Numbered from the stretch's first letter, positions 24,740 to 35,841 are shown. The stretch: DNA of 64,000 nt from Macrothele yani (GCA_039090855.1 CM077013.1:135615240-135679239), one strand, 5' to 3'. Translations and numbers: made by a program. The notes: generated by a model not told the origin, from the letters alone.

Positions 24740-25987
24740 AACTGTATTGACAAGACTCACCGGACACCCCTTCAAAAGCGAATGAACGGATCCGCTACGT
24801 TGTTAAGATGCGCGGTACAGCTGCAAATGGTATAAAAACAAGCCTACAGATGACCGCTATCATATCGCACTGTGAGGTTGAGTGAAAATGTCGTGGCGGG
24901 AGGGAACTGACTTTGATAAAGGAAAGATTGTTGGGTGTTATATTAGTGGGCTGCCCATGAGAGAAACCGAGAGGCGTTTAAACATACCCAAGTCAACTGG
25001 TTTGGATGTACTGAATAAGTGGAAGATACATGGCGTGCCTAAAGCAGCAAAACGTACCGGCAGACCAAATAAAATCAGTGATAGAGGACGTCGAAGCTTC
25101 AGGAGAGTCGTTACAGCTAATCGCTGGAGTACTGCACAAGACCCCAGTGTACAGGTGAGTAAAAATGCTGGAACCCCGGTATGTACACGTAACATTCACA
25201 GAGAACTTCATTCCATGGATTACCGTGGTCGTGCGGCTGCTCATAAGCCTTTCATGTCCTCTCGGAATGCTACTCGTCATTTAGCATGGTATAAATAACA
25301 TTTATCGTGTACCGTAGATCAATGGAAACGGGTCCTATGGACTGAAGAATCCAGATACACGATCCATCAGTCTGATGGCCGTGTGTGGGTATGGCGGCAG
25401 CCGGGGAACGCTATTTACCAGAGTGTACTGTTCCTACGGTCAATCTTGGAGCTGGCAGTGTACTCGTGTGGAAATGTTTTTCGTGATATGGTCCCGGCCC
25501 ATTGGTTATCATGGACAAACCTGTTGACCAGCACGCATACCTCGATATTCTGGACAATTATGCTCGACCAACTCTGTGGCAATACTATGAAACAAAGCCT
25601 TGTTGGTACCAGCTGGATAATGCACCGAGCCATAAAGCAAGGATTGTTACGGCGTGGTTTGACGATAATTCCGTATCGTGTGTGGACTAGCCAGCTCAGA
25701 GCCCTGACCTTAATCCCATAGAACACCTATGGGATGAATTAGAGCGCCGCATAAGAAGTTTGGAACCAAGGCCTACTACTAAGCAACAGTTAACGGCAGC
25801 ATTATTATGTACTGAATGGAAGCGCATACCTATCGCTGTGTTCCAAAACTTTGTCGAAAGCATGTCTCGAAGGGTCAGTGCATGATGCACTAAGGCCAAA
25901 GGTGGACAGACACCGTTCTAATGTATGTCAATAAATGCTATGTTGTGTTTCTCTTCTAGGTGTCCGGTGACTTTTGTCAATATAGTG
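24740..25987 (+). mobile_element. Tc1-like transposon, 1248 bp
   Basis: The ends are inverted repeats: left AACTGTATTGACAAGACTCA, right (read inward) CACTATATTGACAAAAGTCA, both continuing CCGGACACC. TA dinucleotides at 24738-24739 and 25988-25989 are the target duplication. It sits inside hAT-like copy 1 and carries one decayed transposase. Confidence 0.92.
24888..25885 (+). pseudogene. Tc1-like transposase, inactivated
   Basis: The frame starts at the ATG at 24888 (MSWREGTDFDKGKIVG), followed by helix-turn-helix sequence and a TGRPNK hook. The first catalytic block reads LWTEESRYT, with Glu where Asp is normal. The second is QLDNAPSHKAR, and the last [17 protein letters not shown] lies 34 residues beyond, so the family is DD34E. 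Breaks are a stop at 25296-25298, a frameshift near 25480-25500 and a stop at 25688-25690 just before the last block. The frame ends at 25885. Normal length is about 330-340 codons, so the gene is full-length but dead. Confidence 0.9.
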
Positions 25988-26183
25988 TATATCTTAAAGC
26001 AAAATATGAATCTTTTGGTTAATTATTGTGCGTGTCCGAATTCTTTCATAAAACTATAACTGGCAGCTGCACCACTGATGGAAATGAGTTAATTTTAACG
26101 TAATTTTACATCTAGCTCACTGAATGACATTTGGCCCTTAAATTCTTTATTCACAAATTGGATGAAATTAGTGAAAGGAGATA

Positions 26184-27724
26184 CACTGCCGGACAATTGC
26201 TAAGGACGGATGACAATAGCAACGATAGCAACCATAAAATGTAAGGCAGGAAAATGTGGAAATTAGCATAAGTGCGGGATACAGTAAGACGTGTTGTGCG
26301 TATGCAAATTTTGGATTGCCGAACTTGTTCGTGACGTCATAGCGCTGATAAGAGATATAAAGGATTTGACACGTATTGACCGTTGTTGTTCAAACGCAAA
26401 GTTGAAAGTGAAAGAATCAATTGACGAACTTGCAATTTTCAGTATGTCTTCCCGACATCATCTAGATGATTTTACGCGTGCCCGTATTATTGGCAAGATT
26501 GAAGAAGGGCGAAAAATAAAAGATGTTGCCAGGGAGTTCGACGTCAGCCACAGTGTTGTTTCAAGGGTTTGGAAATCATTTCAAACAAATGGAGAGTGTA
26601 GCAAACGTCACGGGGGAGGTCGTGTTCGCAGTACGACACCTGCAGAAGATCGGTACATAGTGCTATCAACAAAAAGACACCGGCGCAGCACAGCTAGTGA
26701 GGTAGCAAATCAGTTTATGGCTGCTACTGGCAAGCGGATCTCCCGAAAAACTGTCGCCAGACGTTTGCATGAAGGAGGATTATACGCCCGCCGTCCTGTT
26801 GTGTGCATCCCATTGTCCAGACGTCACCGTACCGCCCGTTTGCAATGGTGCCATCAACATCGCAATTGGACTGATAACGACTGGTCTGCTGTCCTCTTCT
26901 CAGATGAGAGTAGATACAGTCTATCGTCTGATTGTCGACGACAACTGATCTGGCGTGATAGTGGTACTGCATATTGTCCAGCAAACATACAGGAAAGGGA
27001 CTGATATCCGACATGTAGTGTCATGGTATGGGCTGGCATCATGATCAATGGCCGTACGTCCCTCTATGTGCTTCCAACTGGGACTATGACTAACCAACGA
27101 TACATTAATGATGTTCTGCTACCTCATGTTCGCATGCTCCGTGGTACTGTCGGTGATAGATTCATTTTCATGGACGACAACGCAACATGTCATCGAACAG
27201 TCGCTGTCCAGGAGTCTCTTGAGAGCGAGGATATTCAACGCCTCGTATGGCCAGCACGTTCTCCAGATCTAAATCCCATTGAAAATGTGTGGGATGCTCT
27301 GGGGAGGAGTCTTGCTTGTCGCCAATGCCCTCCAACAAACAAGGACACCCTAATCCGTGCACTGATAGAGGAATGGGATAAATTACCCCAAAAGCTGCTT
27401 GATAATGTTGTGCAAAGCATGACACGACGTGTGGAATCTTGCATCGCCCTCCATGGTGGCCATATCCCGTATTGACATCTTACGCCGGAACGCCTGTGGA
27501 CGGTAACTGCATTTTTTTCACGTTTACGTATTCTGCACAAATTGGCCTGTTTGTCCCTTGAACACGTTTCAAAGCCTTCTGGATTTCAGAGCACAATAAA
27601 TTGTCTTTCTTGTAATGTCCTGGCATTCTGACATTATTTTATTTCACTTGGCATCCAACCACACTTACTTTTTTATGCGCTATATAGCCGTTTAGGATCC
27701 GTCCTTAGCAATTGTCCAGCAGTG
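26184..27724 (+). mobile_element. Tc1-like transposon, 1541 bp, well preserved
   Basis: The terminal inverted repeats are left CACTGCCGGACAATTGCTAA and right (inward) CACTGCTGGACAATTGCTAA, continuing GGACGGAT. TA duplications lie at 26182-26183 and 27725-27726. The element lies about 100 bp to the right of hAT-like copy 1. Its ends match closely and its transposase has a single visible break, so it is the youngest-looking transposon here. Confidence 0.94.
26444..27475 (+). pseudogene. Tc1-like DD34E transposase with one internal stop
   Basis: It would bind its terminal repeats and catalyse cut-and-paste transposition into TA. The start at 26444 (MSSRHHLDDFTRARIIGKIE) was chosen because it matches other Tc1-like N termini; the upstream in-frame extension is not conserved. 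Residues 1-110 hold two helix-turn-helix domains with a GGGRVRS hook near 57-63. Catalytic residues are D154 (FSDESRYSL), D245 (FMDDNATCH) and E280 (SPDLNPIENVW), spaced by 34. Only one break is seen: TGA at 27002-27004 (codon 187), with the frame resuming unchanged to a stop at 27475, for 343 codons. A C-to-T change in a CGA codon would explain it. Confidence 0.92.
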
Positions 27725-27726
27725 TA

Positions 27727-28108
27727 TAAGCAAATGAACCAGCCTGCAAAAGGAGTGCTTTTCATCGAAAGATATCAAAGCTTCCCAACTTCGAACATGC
27801 AAAGATTTCCTTCATCATGACGCAAAAAAAAAAAAAAAAAAAAAAAGAAAAAGGAAGGTGTTAGGAAGATCCGGTACGATGAACAGCCATTAGAAAGCCG
27901 GAAAGTGAATAATGGAAGTTCACAGTTCTTTGGTGAAAAACTTTCTGTGTGATCTCAATTCTTCGGATATGGTTTCCAGCAGGGCCGGAGCAAGTTTTAT
28001 TTATCTGGGAGAGTGATAAATGAAATTACACTCCTCGAGTTTAAAAGTTTCCTATTTTCTCTCAAATAGTACGCAGTTTCTACTTTCTCATACCTCTATT
28101 ATACAAAA
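27727..28108. other. Unassigned sequence with poly-A
   Basis: A pure A run lies at about 27825-27846, followed by GAAAAAGG. It may be the tail of a lost retrocopy. Nothing else recognised. Confidence 0.45.
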
Positions 28109-28498
28109 ATATTATGCAGTGGCGTAACTAGCACAACGTGCGCCACCCCCAGCAGAATTGACTTCATCACCCCTAAGCACAGTAATTTTACCAAGATTTT
28201 GAACACGAGGGAGGATGCATTTTTCGCGGTGTGGGTGTGTGGTGGTTTTGGGTCGGGGTAGGAAGTCAGGGAGAGTGTCTGCAAAAGTAATGGTGGTATC
28301 TAGAGCCCTGTAGTTTTAACTTTTTAAGTAATAGATTTTACAATAAGTTTAATTTCTTTGTCCAAAACTGAAATAAATCACTTGAAGAAATCACCCTCTT
28401 ACACAAGACAGATCTGCCGCTGCTGTGAATAAATGTTGGCATGTACGTAATCCTAGGTAACTGACTGTTTTTCTCACATCCTCCACGGAAAATCACAC

Positions 28499-29160
28499 GT
28501 TCAAACTGTCCAATTGCCGACAATACACATTCGAATTGATTGTTTGGTTCCAAGGTAGGAGCTCGAAAAACACGACACCTTTAAAATCCCACCACACTGA
28601 GACCAGAACCTTCCGCTGATGAATGTCTGCTTTGGATGTCGTTTGAGGCGAAGCAGCACGTCGGGACCAAGACCGTTTGCGCAGCACATTGTTGTACACA
28701 ATCCACTTTTCCTCACTAGTTATCAGTCGCTTCAGAAAAGGATCGTTTTCCTCACGTTTAATGAGCATATCGCAGATGTTTATACGCGCCGTCAATTGAG
28801 CTTTTTGAGTTCATGAGGAACCCACACATCGAGCTTGCTTACGTATCCCAGCTTCTTCAGGTGGTCGCGAACGCTTGAATGATGGATGTGCAATGTGTCT
28901 GCAATCTCTCGTGTCGTGTAACGTGGGTTTGACTAGATCAATGCCTTGATTTGGTTGTTATCATCCTCGGTGGGCCTCCCGGACCGAGGAACATCGTTGA
29001 TGTCAAAATCACCAGCACGGAATTTTGCGAACCACCGCTGGCACTGACGTTCTTGTAGAGCATTATCACTGTACACTTTACGCAACATTTCACAAGTTTG
29101 ACGCGCGTTCTTCCCTTTATGGAAGTAAAACAGCAAAATATGGCAAAAATGCACAGTTTA
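28499..29160 (-). pseudogene. Mariner transposase, truncated
   Basis: The - strand gives HILLFYFHKGKNARQTCEM, then WFAKFRAGDFDINDVPRSGRP, the N-terminal DNA-binding domain of mariner (SETMAR/Mos1-like) transposases. Later comes ITSEEKWIVYNN, where Asp of the usual GDEKW block is Glu, and KVLVSVWWDFKGVVFFELLP. Breaks are a stop after IKALI, a one-base deletion near the LTARINICDM block and complete loss after YCRQLDSLN. About 150 C-terminal residues, with the last two catalytic Asp, are missing. Confidence 0.9.
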
Positions 29161-29348
29161 GTCTTCAATCTTCAACTTGACGTCAAATCTCCGCAAATCA
29201 ACCAAATCGCTCACCATTCCATTTAGACTGCAGCTAGAATTGGCACCTGTCGAATGCCATAGCGATAACACAGCTGCCTCTAGTACTTCCGAAACCGCCC
29301 AACAGCCATCGGGTGCCAACATACGTCATGACGTTTCCGACAACCCAA
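28499..29348 (-). mobile_element. Mariner element, 3'-truncated
   Basis: The 5' end on the - strand begins TTGGGTTGTCGGAAACGTCA right after TA (29349-29350). It has the expected leader and transposase start. The element breaks off inside the transposase near 28499, so the 3' third and terminal repeat are gone together with part of the host hAT element. Confidence 0.85.
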
Positions 29349-29497
29349 TATATCTTAAAGCAAAATATGAATCTTTGGATTAATTATTGTGCGTGTTCGA
29401 ATTTTTTCATAAAACTATAATTGGAAGCTGCAGTACGCTCCCCCACACACATAGCTGCGGGGGCTGCGGGGGTGGTAGTTACGCCACTGGTATTATG

Positions 29498-30183
29498 ATT
29501 GGTCAAAAATCTCACTTTAGGTTTTTGGCATAATTTTAGTAAAAATTGTGAAAAGTAGGTAAATACCCAAGAGTCAAGTAAAACGCAAAAAATATGTGAC
29601 TATCGACAACACAGCACTCCAGAGAAACGCAGAATGGAAAACAGACTACTACGGAACGAATTAGTATCAGACAGTGAACGTAACGATACGAAGATTCCTT
29701 CGAAGTAGGGCTTGGAAAAATTCTGTTCGACTTAAACATTCGGATGGGCTTCTTACGACGAAGCATAGATAATTAATTAACTCTTCATAATTCAACACGC
29801 TTGGAAAGGACTCAGATGCGGTTATAATAGGCCTCTGCTGCTTTGGACAATTTATTTCGTACATATGAAGAGTCCACACCTAACAGAGTAGGTTGCTCCG
29901 TACCCTGGGTAGCTGCGCGGAATACTGAATGCAGTTAACTAAAGTCTTTAAAAAAATATCTTTTCAGTTAGAATTTTCAGTAAATCTGTAAATTTCTGTT
30001 TTCACGCCTTTCAAAGCATGAATTTAGGCCCCTAGTATGACCATGCTGGGAGGGCCACAGCCCCCGCCCCTCTGTTCTCCCAACAGCTACGGCCCTAGTT
30101 CTAAGTGAAGCAGCCGTTCGTTGATCTGTTATGGGTCGTCCAAGAATGAGATCCCCTCATGAGAAATACAACAGCGCATTATT
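29498..30183. other. Unassigned sequence
   Basis: A GGGAGGGCCACAGCCCCC block near 30048 suggests another transposon end, but no second end is visible. No gene recognised. Confidence 0.4.
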
Positions 30184-30191
30184 GGCTAGAA

Positions 30192-30924
30192 TATCGGTTT
30201 TCAACCGGTGGTGCGCGTACCCCCGGGAGCACGCGCTGGGCCGTTCAGGGGTACACAAAAAGTAATCAGTAATGGCAGAAAAACAAGTAAAGTAAAAAAA
30301 AAAAATAGGCAAAACGTTAGTTATGGAACAATAAATGTTAAGTTTGAATCCCCGCTGCCGACCTGGTGGCGCAGTGGTCTAAGCAATGGCTTCCGATCAT
30401 TCGTCCGAAAGGGGTCCGGGTTCGAATCCCGGTGAGGCATGGATGTTGTGTTTGTCTTACGGCACTGGCTTTCTCTCTTCCCTGGAACCAGTGACCCTAA
30501 ATTAGGTACGGGCGACTGCTTATAGCCCATTGAGGTGCTCACAGTGGTCGTTAAACCTCCAATAAAAAAAAAAAAAAAAAAAAAAATCCTCCTATGGAGA
30601 CACTTCAAAACCAGCTCACATTAGTGAATGATCATTGGTGAGGGCGTGGCTATGAACCCCTCCCCCAAACCACTCTTCTACCAATCATTTCGCACAATTC
30701 ATGCGTCACTTTTTGAGATTTAAAATGAAATCTGTGGTTTGTACTTTTAGTGCAGCAATTTTCCTTTCCCAACTCATTACCTTATTTCCACTATTTTACA
30801 TTAAGACAGGCACTGACCAAAAGTATCAGTATTTAAAAACAGCTATTTGAAAAACAAGGGGTACAATTTATAAAATGGGTTTAAAAGGGGTACACAAGTG
30901 GTGAAAGGTTGGGAACTACTACTG
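30192..30924. mobile_element. hAT-like non-autonomous element with a SINE inside
   Basis: The left end carries GGTTTTCAACCGGTGG and the right end, read inward, CAGTAGTAGTTCCCAACC. These are the kind of ends seen in Charlie-type hAT elements. The perfect 8-bp repeat GGCTAGAA at 30184-30191 and 30925-30932 is the target duplication. Sub-terminal GGGGTACAC words occur at both ends. A SINE-A copy fills 30352-30586. Confidence 0.85.
30352..30586 (+). repeat. SINE-A copy inside a hAT-like element
   Basis: Well-preserved full-length copy: GTGGCGCAGTGGTCTAAG (A box), GGGTTCGAATCCCGG (B box), CCCTGGAACCAGTGACCC, GGGCGACTGCTTATAGCCC, GTTAAACCTCCAATAAA and a poly-A tail of about 23 bases. Confidence 0.93.
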
Positions 30925-31002
30925 GGCTAGAAGAAAGACGAGAGCTACACCATTTAGTCTGCGTTTGGGTACCATCGCTGATACAGGAAGAAAGGTAAAC
31001 CA

Positions 31003-31132
31003 CCTCAGTGACCGCGTGACCTCAGGAGTGGTCTTTTGACCAATCGTCCGAGATGGGTTAGTGTTCGAGTCCTGTTTGAGGCATGGGAAGTGTGTTTGTC
31101 TGATGGCGCTAGATCTTTCCCTTCCCTAGGGT
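31003..31132 (+). repeat. SINE-A copy, 3'-truncated
   Basis: The tRNA-like head (GTGTTCGAGTCCTG as B box) and body to CCCTTCCCTAGGG are present. It then changes abruptly to the LINE fragment at 31149. Confidence 0.8.
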
Positions 31133-31148
31133 CCTTCTTCTTGGCTAC

Positions 31149-31505
31149 TCAGTCCAAGGACTGGTTATTCAGTAGATGTACTCTGTCTCTCCATTCCTCT
31201 CTGTTCTCCGTCATTCTCTTCAAGTCATAGTATGTCCTAGTATTGGTGTCTTGGAGTAACTGTGCCACAAAACCATTCCTTGGTTGTCCTCTTCCTCTCT
31301 TGCCTTGAATTTTCACTTCCAAAACTTTCAGAATCGGGCCTCCATGGCACAATGTGTGTCCCATCCATAACATTCTTCTTCTTTTTAACGTGTTAATCAG
31401 ATTACTGGGTTCTCCCACTCTCTCCAGGACCTCCTCATTAATCATTCAATCGAGCCAGCTTATTCTCTCCATTCTTCTATAGCTCCACATCTCAAATGCC
31501 ATTAT
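31149..31505 (-). pseudogene. LINE reverse-transcriptase C-terminal fragment
   Basis: The - strand gives AFEMWSYRRMERISWLD, a stop, then INEEVLERVGEPSNLI, RRRMLWMGHTLCHGG and GKRGRGQPRNG. This is the canonical C-terminal tail of many LINE endonuclease/reverse-transcriptase proteins (KAFEMWCYRRMLRISW..., NEEVL..., GHI.R, GRGRP). One stop lies at about 31446 and upstream RT domains are missing, as in a 5'-truncated insertion. Confidence 0.85.
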
Positions 31506-32015
31506 TGCTCACAGTAGTCATTGAAGCCCGAGAGAAAAAATCAAACAGAAAGACAAGTAGTCGTTTCTTCTGTAAACTAAAGGCTTCGTGACTCTGGACT
31601 GGATGCCCGTAGACCTGTTCCATGCATACCAGTAAGTGCCAACTAAAGGTGTCCCTCTTTAAGTTGATATCACAAACATATCGACTGTATCAGTGACGGA
31701 ATGCCTTTATCACGGGCCAGTCTCGTTCCTCTCTTGAACGGGACAAGAGAATTCTTTTAGTCTGAAAGGAGGTTGCTACCTGGTACACGTCTCGTAACAC
31801 CATTGAACGAAGTGCTTTTCGTTGTGAAAGACCGGGCCAGTTTTTCACTGAGTGGTGGTATTTTCTTTATTTTGTTATTCTAAATGTCCTGTGACGAAAT
31901 GTCTTCAAACACTGTAATGAGATTGTACATGAGGACGTAAGCTACTCCAGTTGGCTTAGATTTTATCCAAAGAGGTGATAATAATACACGTCTGCACAGA
32001 GCCAACGTCGTAAAC
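31506..32015. other. Unassigned sequence
   Basis: Nothing recognised. Confidence 0.4.
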
Positions 32016-32224
32016 GCAGCCCCGGTGGCGTATTGGTTTAAGCGCTGGCTTCTGAGCATTCGCTTAAGGTCAGCCAGGGTTCGAGTCCCGGATGAGGCAT
32101 TAGTGGTGCATTTTTCTTACGGCGCTCGATCTCTCCTTTCCCTGGAACCAATGGCCCTAAATTAGGGACTGCATTTAGCCAGTAGAGTTGCTCGCAGCTG
32201 TTGTTAAACACCGAATTAAAAAAA
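32016..32224 (+). repeat. SINE-A copy
   Basis: Full-length diverged copy with A box GGTGGCGTATTGGTTTAAG, B box GGGTTCGAGTCCCGG, CCCTGGAACCAATGGCCC and an A-rich tail. Confidence 0.9.
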
Positions 32225-32254
32225 GTCATATACCTTGCAAAAAAAAAAAAAAAA

Positions 32255-32440
32255 GGTATAGGAGGAAGGGAGTGGCCTGAGTTTTCTCAGAACCTCAACC
32301 CCACTGAATATCTGTGGGATGCTCTAGGAAGAAGTATTCCAGAATTCTCCAAGATCTCAAGAAGGCTCTCTTTCCCCACTGGCAATTATTGCATTCTCAC
32401 TAGATGGACCATCTTTTTTAATGTATGACTCGTCGGTGCC
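32255..32440 (+). pseudogene. Tc1-like transposase C-terminal fragment
   Basis: The + strand reads EWPEFSQNLNPTEYLWDALGRSI, matching the [22 protein letters not shown] block around the last catalytic Glu of Tc1-like transposases. Nothing upstream of this block is present, and it follows directly on an A run, so it is an isolated scrap. Confidence 0.75.
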
Positions 32441-32814
32441 ATACATGCATAATGCATGGCACATTGAATGTTTACTTTATATTTTCCATGCCAAACACGT
32501 ACTATATTTTGGGGTTGTACCTAACAAACACGCGTTTTTAGATTTATATGCGCCTATATTGCCTCACACGTGCAAAAATGCTATGAAATTTGATATAAAT
32601 TGATTACTTACGTTTTAGGATTACGCCTACTTTGTGCTAAACTTTTGGTGTACAGTATATATTGCTACTGAATTCCTTTGTTTGTAGTGCATGTGTTGTA
32701 CGGCAGCTCAATCACTTTCATAATGATGCGCGTGATAGTGAATGAAATTATGCGTGCCAACGCTAAGGGACAGTCTTGGGTCCCAAATTTAGGGCTTCTA
32801 GTTACAAAAGTTTG

Positions 32815-33028
32815 AAGCCCCCGGTGGTCTAAGCGCTGGATTCTAACTATTTGCCCGAGATGAATCCGGGTTCGAGTTCCGAATGAGGCAAGGCTGTTGT
32901 GTATGTCTTACAACAGTGCTGGCTTGCGCCCTTCCCTGGAATCCGTGAACATAAATTGTGGACGTACGACTGCTTAAAGACCATAGAATTTCTCGCAGTG
33001 GTAGTTAAACTCCGTTATTAAAAAAAAA
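32815..33028 (+). repeat. SINE-A copy
   Basis: Diverged + strand copy with CCGGGTTCGAGTTCCG as B box, GAGGCAAGG, CCCTTCCCTGGAA and an A-rich tail at 33019-33027. Confidence 0.85.
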
Positions 33029-33063
33029 GTGAGGAGGAGATCGAAAAAGTATCACAAATCCGT

Positions 33064-33235
33064 GGTCGCCTCGGTGGCCGCTGGATCTGAGGCGCTGGCT
33101 TCTGACCATCCACGCGAGATGAGACTATAATTGAGTCCAGAAGAAGGCATTCGCGGCGTGTTTGTTTTACAGCAAGCTCTTGCCCACTTTCTTTGTTCCA
33201 ATGGCCCCAAATTAGGAACCAGCACCTGTCTATAT
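33064..33235 (+). repeat. SINE-A copy, strongly diverged
   Basis: Recognisable as CGCTGGCTTCTGACCATCC, GAGTCCAGAAGAAGGCATT, CAATGGCCCCAAATTAGG. The 3' end is lost. Confidence 0.7.
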
Positions 33236-33989
33236 TTTTACGAGGGGAATGCTACCTTGTGCGTGCTTTATTTTGGGGGGGATATTGCTCTGAGATAGTT
33301 CTCAAGCATTGAAATGGGTGAAAATATTGCTTTACTTCTTTAGCTTGATGCAACAAAAATCAGAACATGTTTTACAAAAGTGGAAAATCATATACAGTGG
33401 CACACTTATTACAAGCGACGTGGAAGGCGTCGTTCTGTGTGGTCTACGTCTCATATTTCGTTTTCTATTTTTTCCTTTTTTTTTATATTTCTTTTCTGTC
33501 AGAACAAGTTTCTTCCTCCCTCTTGCCTTTGTATAGCATTACTCCATTACGTACCTTAGCCACGTCATTTTTTTCTAACAATTAGGATTTAGTCAGGCTC
33601 ATATTCTTTTACATATGCATTTGTCTTTGCCCTAGAATTATACTGTCTGGACACTTGCGACCACATTCATATTATGTGTACGGAAAGCAGTTCTCATAGT
33701 TTTTGATTAATTGTTTTCCGATGGAGAATTAATTGAGGGCAAGTTAAATTTAATATAACGTATCTAAAGCACTGGAATATGATTATTTTTAAAATTGCCA
33801 GTGAGGAAATTTCTCCAGGAGCCGTTATCGTAAACAAAACATTCACTCAATATTAGAAGGGATTCAAAACTTAATGTTCTCTTAATACTGAATAAAGCTT
33901 TAAAATAATAAATGCTATTTACCTAAGCGTGAACGTACACTGAATTCATACCAACGCTGACTTACATGAATTTTCTTATTTTAATCAAA
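33236..33989. other. Unassigned sequence
   Basis: Overlapping + strand frames at 33309-33585 are open but unrecognised and T-rich. I do not call them genes. Confidence 0.4.
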
Positions 33990-34270
33990 TTGAAGTACAT
34001 AATGGACTAACAAAATTGACGTACTATGAAAGGACTAAAGATTTAGCGATGGATGAAGCAAATATAGAATTAACCAATGCCTACATTTACCTTGGACAAC
34101 AGATATCAAGCAAGGACAATATCGAAGAGGAAAAGAATACGCGTATAAAACGTGGTTGGAGGAGATGAAGTCGTAAATTTCTTAAGAGCAGTATGTCGTT
34201 ATGTCTTTAATAGAAAAGTGTTTAACATCCTTCCAGTGCTTACTTATGGACCAGATGGAACTAGAAGCGT
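33990..34270 (+). pseudogene. LINE reverse-transcriptase fragment (post-RT region)
   Basis: The + strand reads NAYIYLGQQISSKDNIEEE...TRIKRGWRR, then after a stop and frameshift FLRAVCRYVFNRKVFNILPVLTYG. This is the stretch after the RT catalytic core in RTE-type LINEs (usually YIYLGQLIS..., INRRIKLGW, KVFNQCVLPVLTYG). The fragment is truncated at both ends. Confidence 0.85.
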
Positions 34271-35474
34271 GTTTAGAGGAGAGTGGGGAGGGAGGAAACA
34301 GAGCCTCGGCCCTCCGAAAGTATTTCATCTTGTTATTTTTTTGGTTAAAATGCGACTTACGTTAGAAAAATGCCTTAATTTAATGAAAATGCGTCAACTT
34401 TCAAACTTTCATAATAAATCAATGGTTTAATTTTTTCTCTATTTTTCATTAACTTATTTTGTTTCAGAGGACATCAAAAATTTCCATTTTTCGTCGCCCC
34501 CCCTCCAATTATTTTTATATACACCCCGGCATGGACCTTAACTAAAAACATCCAGGGGCAACATCAACTCATGCCGGAATGTTAACTTGCTGGATTCAAT
34601 TCATATAACAATCACAAAACAATCTGCACATACACAACTCAGCGTAACACCCGATCAAACAAATCTGCTTACTTGCAACATGCGTTTTGTATCTTGCCTC
34701 TTTCTAACATGCCCTTTTGCTGTCATGCCTCACTCTACATGCACCTCGTATACATTCAAAGTTTATATTATATCGTGCTCTGACTCACTGTCAGTGATTC
34801 CAAACTGAGAAAGCTTTTCTGTGAAGAAATGCGATGTTCAGGTAGAAAATGTTTGGCAAGAAGAAACTAAATTTAACTAAGAACACAGAGACTCAAAAGG
34901 ACGGTTAAATTAGAAGTAAAGTTCAACCTGTCTAGCAAGGTCATCCATAGTTCTGTAAAAACAATGACGGTCTGTATAGATGACCTTCAAACAGAGTAGT
35001 AAGTTTGCTGAAATCTCTCTCATCCCCATTTGAAAATTAAATAAATAAAGACTTCCCATTCTTAATGCAGCTTTGTGGGAGCCTTTTCTTTCTTCTTTCT
35101 TACTTCCCGGCCATTTTGTTATTTAGAAACCTTTTTCACTATATTATTAGGAAACTTATTCACTAAGAGCTAGAAGTAAGACAGAGAAGGTAAGGTGTTC
35201 GGGAAATAAGTACGTTATCGCAAAATCATCGGGCGCTCCAACTCCCATGTTTCAGCGAGGAAATGGAAGGCAAGGAGATGCCAAGCGCAACAGCAATACA
35301 ACTGCGGTTGAACTTTGAAGCTATTTCCACCCGCTCACTCTTTTTCTGTTCCTTAAAGTCCGCGATCCTTTTGTCTGCCATCTGTAGCTGACCATCAAGC
35401 ATGCTCAAACAATACGGCCGCTATGGGAAAAGTTCTTTAGACTGAGGGGAAAAGAATTATCAGCTGGCTTCACG
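34271..35474. other. Unassigned sequence
   Basis: No gene recognised. A C run near 34496-34504 lies within CGTCGCCCCCCCTCC, another possible transposon end. Confidence 0.4.
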
Positions 35475-35548
35475 CTCTCCTTTGGGACAATTAAAGATCG
35501 AACATGCGAACCTCTCCTTTGGGACAATTAAAGATTGAACATGTGCAT
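35475..35548. repeat. Short tandem duplication
   Basis: CTCTCCTTTGGGACAATTAA and the following AGATyGAACATGyG occur twice in tandem with a period of about 38 bp. Confidence 0.8.
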
Positions 35549-35620
35549 CTTAGTTAGCAGGAAAATAAGGTCCCCAAATTAAATTCTAAGAACTTGACCG
35601 ACCGCAAGGATCAAACACTA

Positions 35621-35834
35621 TTTTTTTTATTGGAGGTTTAACGACCACCGGGAGCAATTCAATGGGATATAAGCAGTCGCCCGTCCCTAATTTAAGGCCA
35701 CTGGTTCCGGGAAAGGGAGAGATCCAGTGCCGTAAGACAAACACAACATCGATGCTTCACCGGGATTCGAACCCGGACCCCTTTCGGATGAATGATCAGA
35801 AGCCATCGTTTAGACCACTGCGCCACAGGGGCGG
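35621..35834 (-). repeat. SINE-A copy
   Basis: Well-preserved - strand copy from its poly-A tail (T run on the + strand) to the head. CAAACAC at 35612-35618 and 35835-35841 is a candidate 7-bp target duplication. Confidence 0.92.
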
Positions 35835-35841
35835 CAAACAC

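Larger units (their letters stand above)
24108..26077. mobile_element. hAT-like non-autonomous element, copy 1 (interrupted)
   Basis: It begins CAGTGGTGTAACTAGC and ends CACCACTG. It is a second copy of the element at 28117-29489, which has the better preserved ends. The flanks ATGAACAT (24100-24107) and ATGGAAAT (26078-26085) are a 6/8 match, consistent with an 8-bp hAT target duplication. The left end, with its flank, is tandemly duplicated (46 bp), so a second start lies at 24154. A Tc1 element is inserted at 24740-25987. No hAT transposase is present. Confidence 0.7.
28117..29489. mobile_element. hAT-like non-autonomous element, copy 2 (interrupted)
   Basis: The left end is CAGTGGCGTAACTAGCAC and the right end, read inward, is CAGTGGCGTAACTACCAC. 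The flanking 8-mers ATATTATG (28109-28116) and GTATTATG (29490-29497) match at 7 of 8 positions, which points to hAT. The left half (to about 28496) and the right end (from 29349) align with 24154-24545 and 25988-26077 of copy 1. Between them lies a truncated mariner. No hAT transposase is present. Confidence 0.8.

Noticed and set aside
33309..33585. Overlapping + strand frames of 72-75 codons
   Set aside because: They are phenylalanine- and serine-rich translations of T-rich sequence without any recognisable family.
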